Origin: Acorus gramineus
Taxonomy: Eukaryota; Streptophyta; Magnoliopsida; Acorales; Acoraceae
Reading direction: 5' to 3'
Length of the DNA stretch: 64,000 nucleotides
NCBI GenBank assembly: GCA_030737835.1
Contig: CM060851.1
Coordinates: forward strand, 10,840,154-10,904,153
Each line of letters begins with the position of its first letter. The stretch's first letter is position 1. The notes beneath the pieces are model-generated. The model searched no databases, had not been told where the DNA came from, and saw only the letters and a list, made by a program, of their open reading frames with translations. The position numbers and the translations under genes are program-made. This document shows positions 21,826-34,400 of the stretch, piece by piece.

Positions 21826-24800
21826 ATGTCGAAGTTCAGGGTGTGCTTTTGTTTCTGGTTGAGATTCCGTCAGACGAAGGCGGAGGCGCCTGAGGAGGTG
21901 AGGGAGCTGTTCAAGATGTACTCGGAGAATGGGGCGATGGGGGCGGAACAGCTGAAGAGGTTCCTTGTTGAGGTTCAGGGTGAGGAGGAGGGGGCGACGA
22001 CCAGGGAGAAAGCGCAGTCGATCATCGACTCCGTTTTGGGGGATATTAAGTATCCCAATCGGTTGACGAAGGACGGCGTGCGGTGTTTAGGGCTCGATTC
22101 GTTCTTCCGGTTCCTTTTCGGGGAGGCCAACCCTCCAATCTCGCCTTCACTTGGGGTAATTCATCATTTATTTATCAATTTTTGAAACTGTGTTTTGATT
22201 TTGATCCGTTTTGGGTTTTTTTTGTATGTTTATTGTTTTTTCTTTTAGAATGGAAAATGCTTGGGACAATTATCTCTGTGGTCACTTTTTACTGTCCCAA
22301 TTTGTTCTAAATTTTATTTTCAGCGTTGATACACTTAATCAATTTTACAGCCCCTTCTACAATCCATACAATATGACACGGAATGTATAGTGTTCTATCA
22401 TGTGATGTAAATTTTTTTAAAGAGAAAGTAATATACTATTTTATCTCAATATATATACTTAAGTTTTCATGTCATATAACAGAACGTGCTTCAATAGAAG
22501 AGTATAAGAGTGTATAATTTTATTAAAAAGGTAAAACCGTGTGAGTTGCAAATGGGGCTACACGCATGACTAGATGTATTATTTTCCTTTTATTTTTTTG
22601 AAGTTATAATTGCCTAATGAAATATACATCTTTATGAAATACATGTATTGCCTAATGAAATATACATCTTTATGAAATATGTGTATTGCTTAATGAAATA
22701 TATGTCTTTACAGAAAAAATATACATCTTTATAAAAAATTGAATGGAATGCATACCTTTTTTGCATTTTCTCTTTTTTTATCCTTATCAAACCAAAAATT
22801 TACAGTGAAACTATGCATCTTCAAAGTTGGCATCTAATGTGTATATATTTACCTAGGTTCATCACGATATGACGGCTCCATTGTCCCATTACTTCATATA
22901 TACAAGTCATAATACCTACTTGACTGGGAATCAGCTAAACAGTGATTGCAGTGATGGGCCAATCATAGAGGCTCTAAAAAGAGGTGTACGAGTAATAGAA
23001 TTAGATATGTGGCCGAATGTTACGAATGATAATGTGGATATTTATCATGGAAGGTGGGTTCTCAACATGTGAAACCACTACATGAGATAACTTTGTCCTG
23101 TTGCGAAACATACTTACTATGTGATGTTATGTAACTGTAGGACACTGACCACGCCAGTAGAGCTAATCAAATGTTTGAGATCAATAAGAGAACATGCATT
23201 TTCTGTCTCTCCATACCCTGTCATAATAACTTTAGAAGACCACCTTACTCCTGATCTTCAGGCTAAAGTGGCTGAGGTGACCATTTCTATTCCAGTCTCT
23301 ATATTAGTTTATTTTATTAGTTGATATTGCTACATTGTGGATGACAAACAAAATGGTTTAGATGGTCACAGAAACATTTGGAGATATGTTATTCTACCTG
23401 AAGTCAGATGCCATGGAGGAATTCCCTTCACCAGAAGAATTGAAGATGCGGATCATTCTTTCAACCAAACCACCAAAAGAATATCATGAATCTAAGATTA
23501 TGACAGACAAGGGCAGCGGACTCGATAATGAAGATAAGGTAGTTTTAAACTATTGTTTTGTTAAATTACTGGAACATTGTGAATATCTAATTATAGCATG
23601 TGTAATATTTAAAGCTTTTCCTGTCCAGAATGACCATGATGGACGTGAACATATCCACGACGAGGAAGATCATGATGATGATCCGACGTCAAACCAGAAC
23701 ACTGCACCTGAGTATAAGCGTCTGATCACTATTCACGCTGGAAAACCAAAGGGTGGACTGCACGTGGCTCTAAGGGTGGATCCTAACAAATATAGACGTC
23801 TGAGCTTGAGTGAACAAGAGCTTGAAAAAGCTGCAGAATCTCGTTCAATGGAACTTGTAAGGTAGTTGTAACATGATTTTGAATGATTCTTATGCTTTTA
23901 TTACCATCTTCATAGGTCTTGTGCATTTCACAATATCTGTGATAACAACAATTTTTTCTTTCCCATTCTACGACAGAGATAATGTTTTCCAAATTCATGG
24001 ACTAATGAAGCAATTCTTTTAGGTTCACCCTAAAGAATATTCTAAGAGTATACCCAAAAGCCCTCCGTGTTCTTTCCTCGAATTACAATCCATTAATTGG
24101 GTGGATGCATGGTGCTCAGATGGTTGCTTTAAATATGCAGGTATTATTCGATATGTAAAAGTTTGCTATATTTGTTGATTTCTTTTGAATGGTCACTGAA
24201 TTTTTGGGAAAAGTTACCAAGGTCTATTCCAATGTCCTTGATCAAGTGATTGGTTTAGGAAAGGCATTCCTCTATTGAAAGTTTTCCTATTCCATGCTTT
24301 GTCGGAAATAATAACCTGCACATCTATTTGTTTAAACCTTTGTGAATAACCAACTAAAAGTGGGAGATGTAGTTGGGGTGCCTTATTGTTACATGTCTTC
24401 AAAGGTTAAGGTGGTTTCTCTAAGTAGGCTGTTTTGATATCTCCTGTATGTTATCATATATTTATTATATGTTGAGCCAGATGTGCATGCTATTATAAAC
24501 CTGGTTTACTCTATATTTCTATAAGGGTGAAATAGGGAAAATGCAAATTGATTGGTTGACTTGCTGATGCACCATATACAGTTTTTGTTAGAAATAGGAG
24601 TGACAAATTGTTATCATGATTTCTCTCAAGTTTAGATGATATGTTCTTTGGCTCTTGTTATTTGCATTTTGTTATTTTACTTTAGGATATAGTGTACACG
24701 ATAGCTCTTTCAATTTCCTGTCTATTCTACACTGGGCTTCTTTCTGGTGTTTTGTTAGTGTTAATCTCATTTGTCTTCATTATCTTGTAGTTCTATTTAA

Positions 24801-26456
24801 TTTTCAAGGATCAAGATTTTGCTTGGCATTTTGTTTTGTCATTCTACTGTCTCTAATGTAACCAAGTCATTGTTTTAGAGGTTTGACATCATTGCCTGGA
24901 ACAATGTGTTGGCCCAAAACACTATTATCACAGCTATCTGGCTTTCATTGTCTTCACCAAGAGCTGTTTATATTCTGCTCACAATTTAATTATAATACTT
25001 CAACTGCCAAGACCAAACAACCATTATTTTCATGAAAAGTAGCATATTGATGTTACTCGCGTCTTTTTCTCTCTACCTTAATTAAACTATATGATTAATT
25101 GATATTTCTGAGTTCATATAAATAGGATTTCAAACTTTATTGTGTTCTGGATGATTTCAGTTGATTGGTAGATGTCTGTAAAAGTATTAATGCTGATGCA
25201 GTTTGCCAGAAGCGTGTATCCTCAATGTGTGGATATGTTTAAAGTTGCCTAATGCTAAAAGATTCTTTATGGGCTTGTCATTATACATGATTATTTTTGT
25301 TTGTACTTTGAATATCGATAAGCCATGTACGGTGTCAGATGTATGATTTATGTGATAGGGAGGGGTTATTCCTCCCACCTTTTTTTTTCAAAATATTGGG
25401 TGGTGGGTTTGGAAACCTGAGAGAGGGGATGGGGAAGAGCTGACATTCTGAATGATGTAAAAATACAGATCATCTTTGAACAAAGTCGTGGATTCGAGTC
25501 CTCAGAATAACCACTTTGTGCCAAAAAAAGGGCTCATGTTTAGGACATTATCCAGTCCCTTCGCTTTCACTAATGTGTAATTTGAAACTGTGGTAGGGTT
25601 ATGGGAGTTCACTATGGTTGATGCATGGAAACTTTAGAGCCAATGGAGGGTGTGGTTATATTAAAAAACCTGACTTTCTGTTGAAAGAAGATGAAAATGG
25701 CCATGTCTTTGATCCTAAAGCCAAGTTGGATGTGAAGAAAACATTAAAGGTTTGCGTGTACCTACACAATATTGACTTTCTTTTCTTTTCTATTCCTTAA
25801 GGAACTTTTTCTAGTTTATGATGATTTTATATCCAACTGAAGCAATTACATTTATATACAGGTAAAGGTGTATTTGGGAGATGGATGGAATTTGGATTTC
25901 CGTAAGACACATTTTGATATGTGCTCCCCACCTGACTTCTATACCACAGTAAGATGATAAGAGCATCTATCGCTTATATCTGCATGATTTGTTTGATTGT
26001 GTCCCCCCCAACAACAGTGATGCATCCACAATTGTCTCATCCTTTATAAATACCAGAATGATCATATTACTTTTTGAATTGTTGGAGTCTTCATATGAAA
26101 GTTAAGCAAGCGCTCTTAAGGTTTCCATACATGTAAACATAATCAGAATTGCCTGCTTACAGGTTGGAATAGCTGGAGTGGCAGCTGATACCACTGAGAA
26201 GAGAACAAAGACAATCACGGATAACTGGACACCAGTATGGAATGAAGAGTTTACTTTCCCACTGACTGTCCCAGAATTGGCCTTACTAAGAATTGAAGTA
26301 GGTGAGTACGATCCATTGGACATGGATGGCTTTGGTGGCCAGACATGTTTGCCCGTGCCAGAATTGAGGACCGGAGTCCGAGCAGTCCCGCTTTGCAACA
26401 TCAAGGGCGAGGAATACAAGTCAGTAAAGCTGCTTGTGCGTTTTGAATTTGTTTGA
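21826..26456 (+). CDS. Phosphoinositide-specific phospholipase C (PLC1 copy, intact)
   Basis: Exons are 21826-22155, 22857-23053, 23141-23276, 23362-23538, 23629-23861, 24023-24140, 25597-25749, 25862-25948 and 26163-26456. All introns are GT-AG. They sum to 1725 bases, 574 residues, the usual plant PI-PLC size. Residues 1-110 are the EF-hand-like N-terminus. The X domain holds the catalytic set H128-N129, E158, D160, H174 and E208. An acidic linker with HDEEDHDDD follows. The Y domain includes GKPKGG and [20 protein letters not shown]. The C2 domain ends [15 protein letters not shown] to FEFV. The enzyme splits PtdIns(4,5)P2 into inositol trisphosphate and diacylglycerol at the plasma membrane in a Ca2+-dependent way. 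The start follows a GA-rich leader and is shared with the paralogue at 28407. No break was found. Confidence 0.93.
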
Positions 26457-27128
26457 CCTCGCCGTAATACTTGCATGATTGTGTCAAGAATCGGTGAGAT
26501 TTACAGCACGCCCGTTCATTATTCTACGCTTCAAGTTCATCTATATCATGAAATTGGAGCACATTCAGTGTGGGTTCAAATTTCTGCATTTGCATATTCT
26601 CAATCAATTATTTCAGGTGTGGCTCTAATGTATAAGCATTAATTAAAAGTATGATCGTCTATGATGTTTATTTGTACAAATACTTCTTGTAATTAATCTC
26701 TCGCCCATAACCATATTGAATCACATGCATTCTTTTCTGGTACAGCTAAGCTAATCCTTTTGTAATTTTAGGGCTTACAGACGGCCGTTATTGTTAAGGA
26801 TTTAAAGGATAAATGATATTCTTATGTTTTTTTAAACCGCGTTGGTAAAAAAATTCCTGAGCTATTAATGGTAATAGTAATTAATAGACCTTGAAAAATA
26901 ATAGAATTCAAATTAATAAAAAACATGGCTCGAAATTTCATATGCAGCCATCCCAAGTTCTAAATTGGAATCAGAACAATTGAAATTTGGAATTCTGGAA
27001 GCCTCAAAATTCAATAATCCATGTAAACAAAAAGCCGCGGTAAGTTAAGTTCTCCGAAAACCATACAAAACTGGAGATCAAACTCTGCTACATATTCGCA
27101 ACCCTGCACAAAATGCTTCCATGTTTAC
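26457..27128. other. PLC1 3' flank
   Basis: Non-coding. It remains alignable with the 3' flank of the second PLC gene (about 34693-35220), for example around the GCCTCAAAATTC word near 27000, so the duplicated block includes it. Confidence 0.6.
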
Positions 27129-27689
27129 TCAGTCTCGCCCATTGTCATACTCACCAACAATGTCCTTCATGTGCATCCAAACCGGAATACGAACGCGGAG
27201 GGGTGCAGGCATGGGAGATGCTGATGGAGTCGGGGGTGGCGGAGGCAGCGGCAGTGGCATGTCGAAGATGCTTGGGCGCATGCATTGCTTGCGCGCGCTG
27301 CGTGACTGGTGCACGAAGTGCTTCTGGGCGTGACTGGCGACCTGGGTGGCGTTTTTAGTGACGACGTATTCCCTTGCGATGCGCGCCCACTCGCTCCTGC
27401 CGAGTGCTTGAAGCCCTTCCAAGAACCTCATGTGCTCGTCCTCAGTCCATGGCACCGAAACGCGCTTCTTCTTGTGTGTGCAATCATAGGAGTGGTGGTC
27501 GATATCGGAGGAGGAGGAAGAGGAAGAGGAAGATGAGGGATATGCATTGAGATCTATCATGCTTTCGGATTTTTTCATGGGACGCTTGGAGAGGTCCACG
27601 CCGAAGAGCATCGTGCGACACTCGTCGGCGGGGAGGGCATCGGCGGGGAGGGCCAGGGAGAGGTCGGGACACGAGCAACGGCTATTCAT
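27129..27689 (-). CDS. Single-repeat MYB transcription factor (SHAQKYF class) with repression motifs
   Basis: A single uninterrupted frame of 186 residues. Residues about 77-126 form one MYB repeat, VPWTEDEHMRFLEGLQ with W81 and W101, ending SHAQKHF (residues 119-125), the SHAQKYF signature with H in place of Y. Two likely repression motifs precede it: LFGV at 28-31 and a DLNxxP EAR motif (DLNAYP) at 46-51. A ten-residue serine run lies at 52-61 and a Pro-rich stretch near 150-160. Such proteins bind I-box/TATCCA-type DNA in the nucleus, and these motifs recruit co-repressors; repression is inferred. A TATA box (27753-27761, minus) lies about 64 bases upstream of the ATG. A broken copy is at 40380-40894 and a promoter-only copy around 49-55.9 kb. 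Confidence 0.88.
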   Translation of the reverse strand: MNSRCSCPDLSLALPADALPADECRTMLFGVDLSKRPMKKSESMIDLNAYPSSSSSSSSSSDIDHHSYDCTHKKKRVSVPWTEDEHMRFLEGLQALGRSEWARIAREYVVTKNATQVASHAQKHFVHQSRSARKQCMRPSIFDMPLPLPPPPPTPSASPMPAPLRVRIPVWMHMKDIVGEYDNGRD

Positions 27690-27752
27690 GATTGGTAATC
27701 TCTCTCTTTTTCTCTCTCTGAATTTGATGGATTGGATGGTTAGATTGGTTGT

Positions 27753-27761
27753 CCTTTTATA
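27753..27761 (-). promoter_or_regulatory. TATA box of the MYB gene
   Basis: The minus strand reads TATAAAAGG about 64 bases before the ATG. The same promoter position reads TATAAGAGG in the copy near 40970 and in the third copy at 49174-49184, so the element is conserved across all three promoter copies. A GA-rich leader lies between the TATA box and the ATG in all three. Confidence 0.75.
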
Positions 27762-27762
27762 A

Positions 27763-28406
27763 TGAAGGACATGCTTAGTAAGGAAACAAATTTTATGTTG
27801 ACTGTGTTTGACTGAAATTCTGTTATAACATGCATTGATGATTAGTGAACGTTGGGATCAAATATGGAACGTTGATTCACCGAATCGGATTAACATGTGG
27901 CGTTGATTTCCCACTTCGAAAACCCAAGAAAACCCAGGCGTGACTTTCCTATTTAATTGTTACCATATATGCGTTGACACTTACCAAAACAAAAAAATAA
28001 AAAAAATATATATATATTTATATATATATGCGTTGACACGTCGAGTTCCAGAAATTGATTTAATAACGGTATGAAATCTTTGATTGAAAAAAAATCTTTG
28101 ATTGAATAATCCAGTGTCACCTTGTCTTTAAATATTTAAGAGTTTAAAAGCCTTAAATTAATTAATAATTAAAGGTCCGAACAGCCGACTACACTCCAAC
28201 AAATCCATTAAAAACAAAAAAACAAAAATTCGCTCCTTCACTTTCTCTTCTACGACGAATTTGTTTTTTTCACGAATGGGATCCACACCGAACCCCCGTC
28301 GACAAGGAACAGGACTCCCTCTTCGAATCCGATCCCCCCCCTTTTCATCTCCCTCTCCAGCTCCAATGACTCCACCTCACATTCTCTCAACAATCGAAGA
28401 TCCGAG
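27763..28406. other. Shared upstream region of MYB and PLC2
   Basis: The MYB (minus) and PLC2 (plus) are divergent across this ~0.7 kb, so regulatory DNA may be shared. From about 28170 the sequence matches the PLC1 5' leader (from about 21573), including a 'ccgac-ac-ctccaac' block and a CT-rich leader. A TA microsatellite lies at about 28005-28030. Confidence 0.6.
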
Positions 28407-31400
28407 ATGTCGAAGTTCAGGGTGTGCTTTTGTTTCTGGATGAGGTTCCGTCAGACGAAGGCGGAGACGCCTGAGGAGGTGAGGGAGCTGTTCGAGATGT
28501 ACTCGGAGAATGGGGCGATGGGGGCGGAGCAGCTGAAGAGGTTCCTTGTTGAGGTTCAGGGTGAGGAGGAGGGGGCGACGACCAGGGAGGAAGCGCAGTC
28601 GATCATGGACTCCGTTTTGGGGGATACTAGGTATCCCAATCGGTTGACGAAGGACGGCGTGCGGTGTTTCGGGCTCGATTCGTTCTTCCGGTACCTTTTC
28701 GGGGAAGCCAACCCCCCAATCTCGCCTTCGCTTGGGGTAATTCATTCTTTATTTATTAATTTTTGAGACAATGTTTTGATTTTGATCTGTGTTTTTTTTT
28801 TTTTTCATGTTTGTTGTTTTTTCTTTTAGAATGGAAAATGCTTGGGACAATTATCTCTGCAGTCACTTTTTGCCGTCTCAATTTATTGTAAATTTATTTT
28901 GAGCGCTGATACACTCGGTCGTTTGACAGCCTCTTCTACAATCCACACACTATGATCAGGAATGTATAGGGTTCTATCATAGCATATAAAGCAATTTGTT
29001 TTTTTTTTTTTTTTTCAAAGAGAAATATATTATTGTATCTCAATATATTATGTACTTCAGTTTTCATTTTACATAACAGTGTGTTTCAATATAAGAGTAA
29101 AAGAGTGTATAATTTTCTTAAAAAAAAAAACCGTGTGAGATGCATTCAAATGGGGCTGCACGCATGACTCGATGTATCATTTTCTTTTTATTTTTTTGAA
29201 GTTATATTGCCTCATGAAATATGCATCTTTATATATATATATATTGTCTAATAAAATATACATATTTACGTAAAAAATATATATCTTTGGGATTTTTAGT
29301 TTTAAGTCCCTGTAAATATGTCTATTTAGGGATCGATCCCTCGTTTCTTGATATTTCTTTTTTAGTCTCCAAATTCAACCGCCTATTTGGTTTTTAGTCA
29401 TTCCGTCAAACGTCTGTCCATACACCGTTAATTTGTGAAATGTGATTTTATTTTTTAGTCTCTATAAACTATGTTATTTAGTGATCAGTCCCTGTAAACT
29501 ATGTTATTTAGTAATTGGTCCCTGTAAAATATGAAGAAAGGAGAGACTAATCACTAAATAACATAGTTTACATGGACTTAAAAATAAATCATATTTTACA
29601 AATTAACGATGTATGGACGGACGTTTGACGGAGGGATTAAAAATCAAATAGACAATTGAATATGGAACTAAAAAAGAAATATTAAGAAGTGAGGGACCGA
29701 TCCCTAAATATGCATGTTTACAGGGACTTAAAAATAAAAATCCCTACATCTTTATGAAAAATTGAATTGAATGCACACCTTTTTTGCATTTCTCTTGTTT
29801 TCTCCTTATCAAACCAAAAATTTACAGTGAAACTATGCGTCATTCAAAGTTGGCTTCTAATGTGTAATATATTTACCCAGGTTCATCACGATATGACGGC
29901 TCCATTGTCCCATTATTTCATATATACAAGTCATAATACCTACTTGACTGGGAATCAGCTAAACAGTGATTGCAGTGATGGGCCAATCATAGAGGCTCTA
30001 AAGAGAGGTGTACGAGTAATAGAATTGGATATGTGGCCGAATGTTACAAATGATAATGTGGATATTTATCATGGAAGGTGGGTTCTCAACATGTGAAACC
30101 ACTACATGAGATAACTTTGTCCTGTTGCGAAACATACTTACTATGTGATGCTGTGTAACTGTAGGACACTGACCCCGCCAGTAGAGCTAATCAAATGTTT
30201 GAGATCAATAAGAGAACATGCATTTTCTGTCTCTCCATACCCTGTCATAATAACTTTAGAAGACCACCTTACTCCTGATCTTCAGGCTAAAGTGGCTGAG
30301 GTGACCATTTCTATTCCAGTCTCTATATTAGTTTATTTTATTAGTTGATATTGCTACATTGTGGATGACAAACAAAATGGTTCAGATGGTCACAGAAACA
30401 TTTGGAGATATGTTATTCTACCCGAAGTCAGATGGCATGGAGGAATTCCCTTCACCAGAAGAATTGAAGATGCGGATCATTCTTTCAACCAAACCACCAA
30501 AAGAATATCATGAATCTAAGATTACTACAGACAAGGGCAGCGGACTCGATAATGAAGATAAGGTAGTTTTAAACTATTGTTTTGTTAAATTACTGGAACA
30601 TTGTGAATATCTTATTATAGCATGTGTAATATTTCAAGCTATTCCTGTCCAGAATGACCGTGATGGAAGTGAACACATCCACGATGAGGAAGATCATGAT
30701 GATGATCCGACATCAAACCAGAACACTGCACCTGAGTATAAGCATCTGATCACTATTCACGCTGGAAAACCTAAGGGTGGACTGCATGAGGCTCTAAGGG
30801 TGGATCCTCATATAGTTAGACGTCTGAGTTTGAGTGAGCAAGAGCTTGTAAAAGCTTCAGAATCTCATTCAATGGAACTTGTAAGGTAGTTGTTGCATTA
30901 TTTTGAATTATTCAATTGCATTTTTTTTTTATCATTTTTATAGTCCTCGTGCATTTCACAACACGTCTGTGATAATAGCAATGTTTTACTTTCCATTTTA
31001 GGAGATGAAATAATGTTTCTAACTTTCATGGACTAATGAACCACTCCTTTCTAGGTTCATAAAAAAAAATATGGTAAGAGTATATCCAAGAGGCACCCGT
31101 TTTAGTTCTTCAAATTACAGCCCATTAATTGGGTGGATGCATGGGGCTCAGATGGTTGCTCTTAATATGCAGGTATTATTCAATATACAAAATTTTCCTT
31201 TACTTTACCCATTATTGTGATCAGTCACTTGAGTAGTGGACAATATACAAAATTTTCCTTTACTTTACCCATTATTGTGATCAGTCACTTGAGTAGTGGA
31301 CTGCATTCTTAATTATTTAGACTGTTTCATTGAAAACCCATAAAATAGTTATATACTTGTATTCTTGTTGTGGATATTAAAGATCATGACCTTTTTGGGA

Positions 31401-34400
31401 AAAGTAAACAAAATTATTCCAATGTCCATTGTTCAGATTATTGGTTTTAATAAAAGCCTTTCTTTACTGAAAGTTTTCCTATTCAATGCTTTTATTTAAA
31501 TAATTACTTTTGTATCTATTGGCGTACACTTTTTGTGAATGTGGGAGAAGTAGTTGCGGTGCGTTATTGTTACCAGTCTTCAAAGCTTATAGAAGTTTTT
31601 GTAAGTAGGATATTGGGTAGCCTAGGTATGTTATTATATATTTATTATGAATATGTTGAGCTGATTTGTATACTACAATAGATGTGGTTATTTTTTCAAT
31701 CTGCCACGATTGATCAAATATCGTACTAGAAGGTCAGAAAGCCAGAAAACAAACGAAACAAAGAAAATAGACACTTCACACCCAGATAGAAGAGCCATCT
31801 ACTAGACCTGTGTGACATCCATTTCCAATAGCCCTACTCTTCGATTACATTGTGACCTCCACTGAAATCCACTTTTGTAGACTTAGCTCAATATAGAACC
31901 CAATCCTTGATGAATTTATTTTTATTTGAATAGACAGTGGGCATCCCGCCCTTCTATAAAATGAGAGAGCCCATCTATAAAAAAAAGGAACATTGTAAAC
32001 TAGACTGGTTGACTTGCTGATGCAGCCCCTATGCAATCTTTGGTAGAGATAGGAGTAGCGAATTTTATGAGGAGTCCTCAAGTTTGAATGATGTCGTCTT
32101 TGGCACTTGTTTTTTTTTTTTTTTTGACAAAGGTAGACTATTTACCACGATTTCATTAATAGAAGTGTCGTAGTACATGTCCGAATATAAGAGTAAAACA
32201 AAGGGGACGAGGGAAATACATAAAATGAAGAACTAGATAAGGAAAAAAGAAGGTTATTTGGCTCGGCAGAAGAGGTATCTACCCAAGCCAAGTCGCGACG
32301 CGGTATTACCCGATGCTAAGTGCTCCCCCCTGAAAGCTCACCGAAGCGGCTCCCGCAATCCTTCGGCCCCACGTCTTTATGAGACCGACCGTCTCTTCCC
32401 ATACGGCCCCATGTCTTTGGCGCTTGTTACTTGCAGATTATTGTTTTCCTTTGGGATACAACATACACTAATAGCTCTTCAGTTTCCTATCTGTTCTACT
32501 CTGGGCTTTTTGGTGGTGTTTTAGAGGTGTTAATCTCATTTATTTTCATTATCCTGTAATAACTCTTTATAATTTTTGAAGCGCATCATGATTTTGCTTG
32601 GCATTTTATTTGGTCATTCTTTTACCTCTAATATATATAACCAAGTCATTGTTTTAGGGGTTTGACATCATGCCTGGAGCAATATGTCATCCCAAAACAC
32701 TATTAAGACAGCTATCTGGCTTTAATTGTCTTCACCAAGAGCTGTTTATATTCTTCTTACAATTTAATGATAATACTTCAACAGCCAAGGCCAAACAGTC
32801 ATTATTTTCTTGAAAAGTACCATATTGATGGTAATCACTTCTTTTAAATCACCACCTTATTTAAACTATCTATTCTTAGTGTTTTTGAGTTCTCGTATAA
32901 GTAGGATTTAAAACCTTTTTGTGTCCTTGATGATTACTGTTGCAGTTCTTGTAAAAGTATTAATGCCGAAGAAGTTTGCCATATGTGTGTATCCCCAATG
33001 TGTGGGTATATTGGTAAAGTTGTACTTTGAATATCAATAAGCTTTGTAAGGCGTCAGATGTATTGGTTATGTCATATGGTGAATAGTTAAATTGGAGTTC
33101 TAAAGTGTTGATTAGTTTATATGATTTAATTTTCATCTACACAGCACATTTTTTACTGGTCACATTCCCTCTAGATTGAACAGAGATATTTACCACGTTG
33201 AAACGTTGTATCCATCAAAAATTTGAATCTTGCTTTCTTTTGATGTGAAATAATAATAGAGCCCACAAATTGAATGTTGTTAAAATACAATTCATCTTTA
33301 GAACAAAGTTGTGGATTCGAGTCCTCAGAATGACCACTTTGTGCCAGAAAAAGGGTTCTTGGTTAGGACATTTTCCTGTCCCTCCACTCCCAGCATCTTA
33401 CTATATGCAGGTGATGGTCTTCTTTTTTCCCCCAGAAGTTCTAGCTTCCACTAACATGTAATTCATAACTGTGATAGGGTTTTGGAAGGTCATTATGGTT
33501 GATGCATGGAAAATTTAGAGCCAATGGAGGGTGTGGTTACGTTAAAAAACCGGACTTTCTGTTGAAAGAAGATGAAAATGGCCATGTCTTTGATCCTAAA
33601 GCCAAGTTGCCTGTGAAGAAAACATTGAAGGTTTGCATGCAAAATACACGATCTGGATTTTCTTTTCTTTTCTTTTTTTAAGGGAACTTTTCTAACTATT
33701 TTTAATCATGTCTGTATACAGGTGAAGATTTACATGGGAGATGGATGGATTTTGGAATTCCGCAAGACACATTTTGATAAGTGCTCCCCACCTGACTTCT
33801 ATACCATTGTAAGATGATACCAGCATTTATACTTTATATCTCCACTAATTTGTTTGATTTGTTTATATCTGCATCTACAATTCTCTCCTCCTTATAGATA
33901 CCAGAATGGTCATATCACCTTTTGGATTGTTGGAATCTTCATTTGAAATTCAAGTAGATGCTCTTATGTTCCATTTGGATGGAAGAAATTTTTAGGTTTG
34001 TAAAAGCCCAACAGAAATAAGGGGTATAGGGGTGGATGGGCGAATATGCACTTTTTTCTATTTGTTTGACTAGAATAAGCAGGAACTCTTATGCCAGATA
34101 AGTGAAATAAAGGGGTAAAACTATTCTATGGAACCACTAGAATTGTGTTATCCCACCATATCTATGACAGTTGTATGTATAAGGGGGCTTACATGTCAAA
34201 TCTCATTTTTATTGGTCAATCAAACAACAAAAATATCACTTTTTCGTGTCCCAATAAGAATAGCTAAAAATATAAACAAACATAAAATATCTTATTCTAC
34301 TGGTATAATTATTTATCCTGGATAACCTTATCCCTCGATCCAAAAGAGGGCTTAAGATTTCCCTACATTTAAGCAAAATCAGAATTTTCTCATTACAGGT

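Noticed and set aside
23783-25378. Small minus-strand frames inside PLC1 introns and exons
   Set aside because: They are shadows of PLC exons or intron sequence; the plus-strand exon structure is confirmed by the paralogue.
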